Source: an uncultured Spiribacter sp. (GTDB lineage: Bacteria; Pseudomonadota; Gammaproteobacteria; Nitrococcales; Nitrococcaceae). From it: a DNA stretch of 64,000 nt. Of the stretch, positions 63,759-64,000 are shown piece by piece (positions within the stretch are counted from its first letter, which is position 1; each line of letters opens with the position of its first letter). The translations under genes and the position numbers were made by a program. The stretch covers positions 186,001-250,000 of the forward strand of contig CALGDM010000006.1 of the NCBI GenBank assembly GCA_937884605.1. Direction: 5' to 3'. The notes under the pieces were generated by a model that worked only from the letters and a program-made list of their open reading frames with translations, did not search any database and was not told where the DNA came from.

Positions 63759-64000
63759 CCTCGATTGATCGATCGGCCTATGCCGAAATGTATGGACCCA
63801 CCACTGGGGATCGCGTTCGTCTGGGGGACACCGAGCTGTTCGTCGAGGTCGAGCATGATTTCACCTGCTACGGCGATGAGGTGAAGTTCGGGGGTGGCAA
63901 AGTCATCCGCGACGGCATGGGCCAGAGCCAGCGGGATAACGACACAGCGGTCGACCTGATCATCACCAATGCCCTGATTGTCGACTACACCGGCGTCTAC
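63755..64000 (+). CDS. ureC: urease alpha subunit, truncated at the window end
   Basis: The first 82 residues of UreC, the catalytic nickel-containing subunit, open [28 protein letters not shown] and continue to the window edge; the catalytic His/Lys residues lie beyond it. The ATG at 63755 overlaps the ureB stop (ATGA). The remaining accessory genes (ureE, F, G) presumably follow outside the window. Confidence 0.95.
   Translation, partial: MTSIDRSAYAEMYGPTTGDRVRLGDTELFVEVEHDFTCYGDEVKFGGGKVIRDGMGQSQRDNDTAVDLIITNALIVDYTGVY

Overview
The window is a gene-dense, GC-rich chromosomal segment from a proteobacterium, almost certainly a gammaproteobacterium. The gammaproteobacterial markers are recBCD in operon order C-B-D, rsgA divergent from orn, ppsA divergent from its regulator ppsR, and YqiB-like (DUF1249), DUF1820 and YigZ proteins. 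Two betaine uptake systems (ABC-type proXWV and a BCCT carrier) and very tight packing suggest a halophile, possibly an Ectothiorhodospiraceae/Spiribacter-like organism. That placement is inference; there is no rRNA here to confirm it. I see no prophage, insertion sequence or CRISPR array.

Layout. 1-6.7 kb: a tRNA-Arg(ACG) and a tRNA-Ser(GGA), each followed by a repeat that re-copies the last 19 nt of the tRNA plus its terminator. Between them lie MFS and DMT transporters, a transaldolase, a HIT protein, a 1-Cys peroxiredoxin and DUF1820. 6.7-14.8 kb: katG, then a YrhK/YtcA/HlyD/FUSC/outer-membrane-factor efflux operon (MdtNOP-like) ending in a carboxymuconolactone decarboxylase-like gene. 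14.8-18 kb: proXWV. 18.2-26.5 kb: a split permease pair, rsgA, orn, rhodanese, ppsA/ppsR, DUF1249, an IscR-like Rrf2 regulator and a response regulator. 26.5-30.7 kb: the aapJQMP amino-acid ABC transporter, apparently co-transcribed with that response regulator.

31-35 kb: a TRAP transporter with an iron-type alcohol dehydrogenase. 35-41.9 kb: bioY, an MBL-fold hydrolase, an RNase H-fold-like protein, an FAD oxidase, a BCCT carrier, DUF2237, copC and copD. 41.9-49.9 kb: a YqiA-like esterase, a tandem glycine riboswitch in front of a DadA-type oxidoreductase, a glycosyltransferase, and a LysR regulator divergent from an uncharacterised ALDH/Fe-ADH/enolase-superfamily operon. 49.5-59 kb: recCBD plus a DCC thiol oxidoreductase. 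59-61.8 kb: a methyltransferase-like membrane protein, a small outer-membrane barrel, YigZ and asparaginase. 61.9-64 kb: the start of a urease operon (small membrane protein, ureD, ureA, ureB, truncated ureC).

How it fits together. The clearest regulatory theme is nitrogen. The aap operon and the urease operon each have a sigma-54 -24/-12 element with correct spacing and an upstream NtrC-type GCAC-N7-GTGC palindrome about 100-130 bp from the inferred start. With asparaginase beside urease and a glycine-sensing riboswitch on an amino-acid oxidoreductase, this looks like a cluster of nitrogen-scavenging functions. The most unusual structure is the pair of rtT-like tRNA-tail repeats, which share an architecture although they follow different tRNAs.
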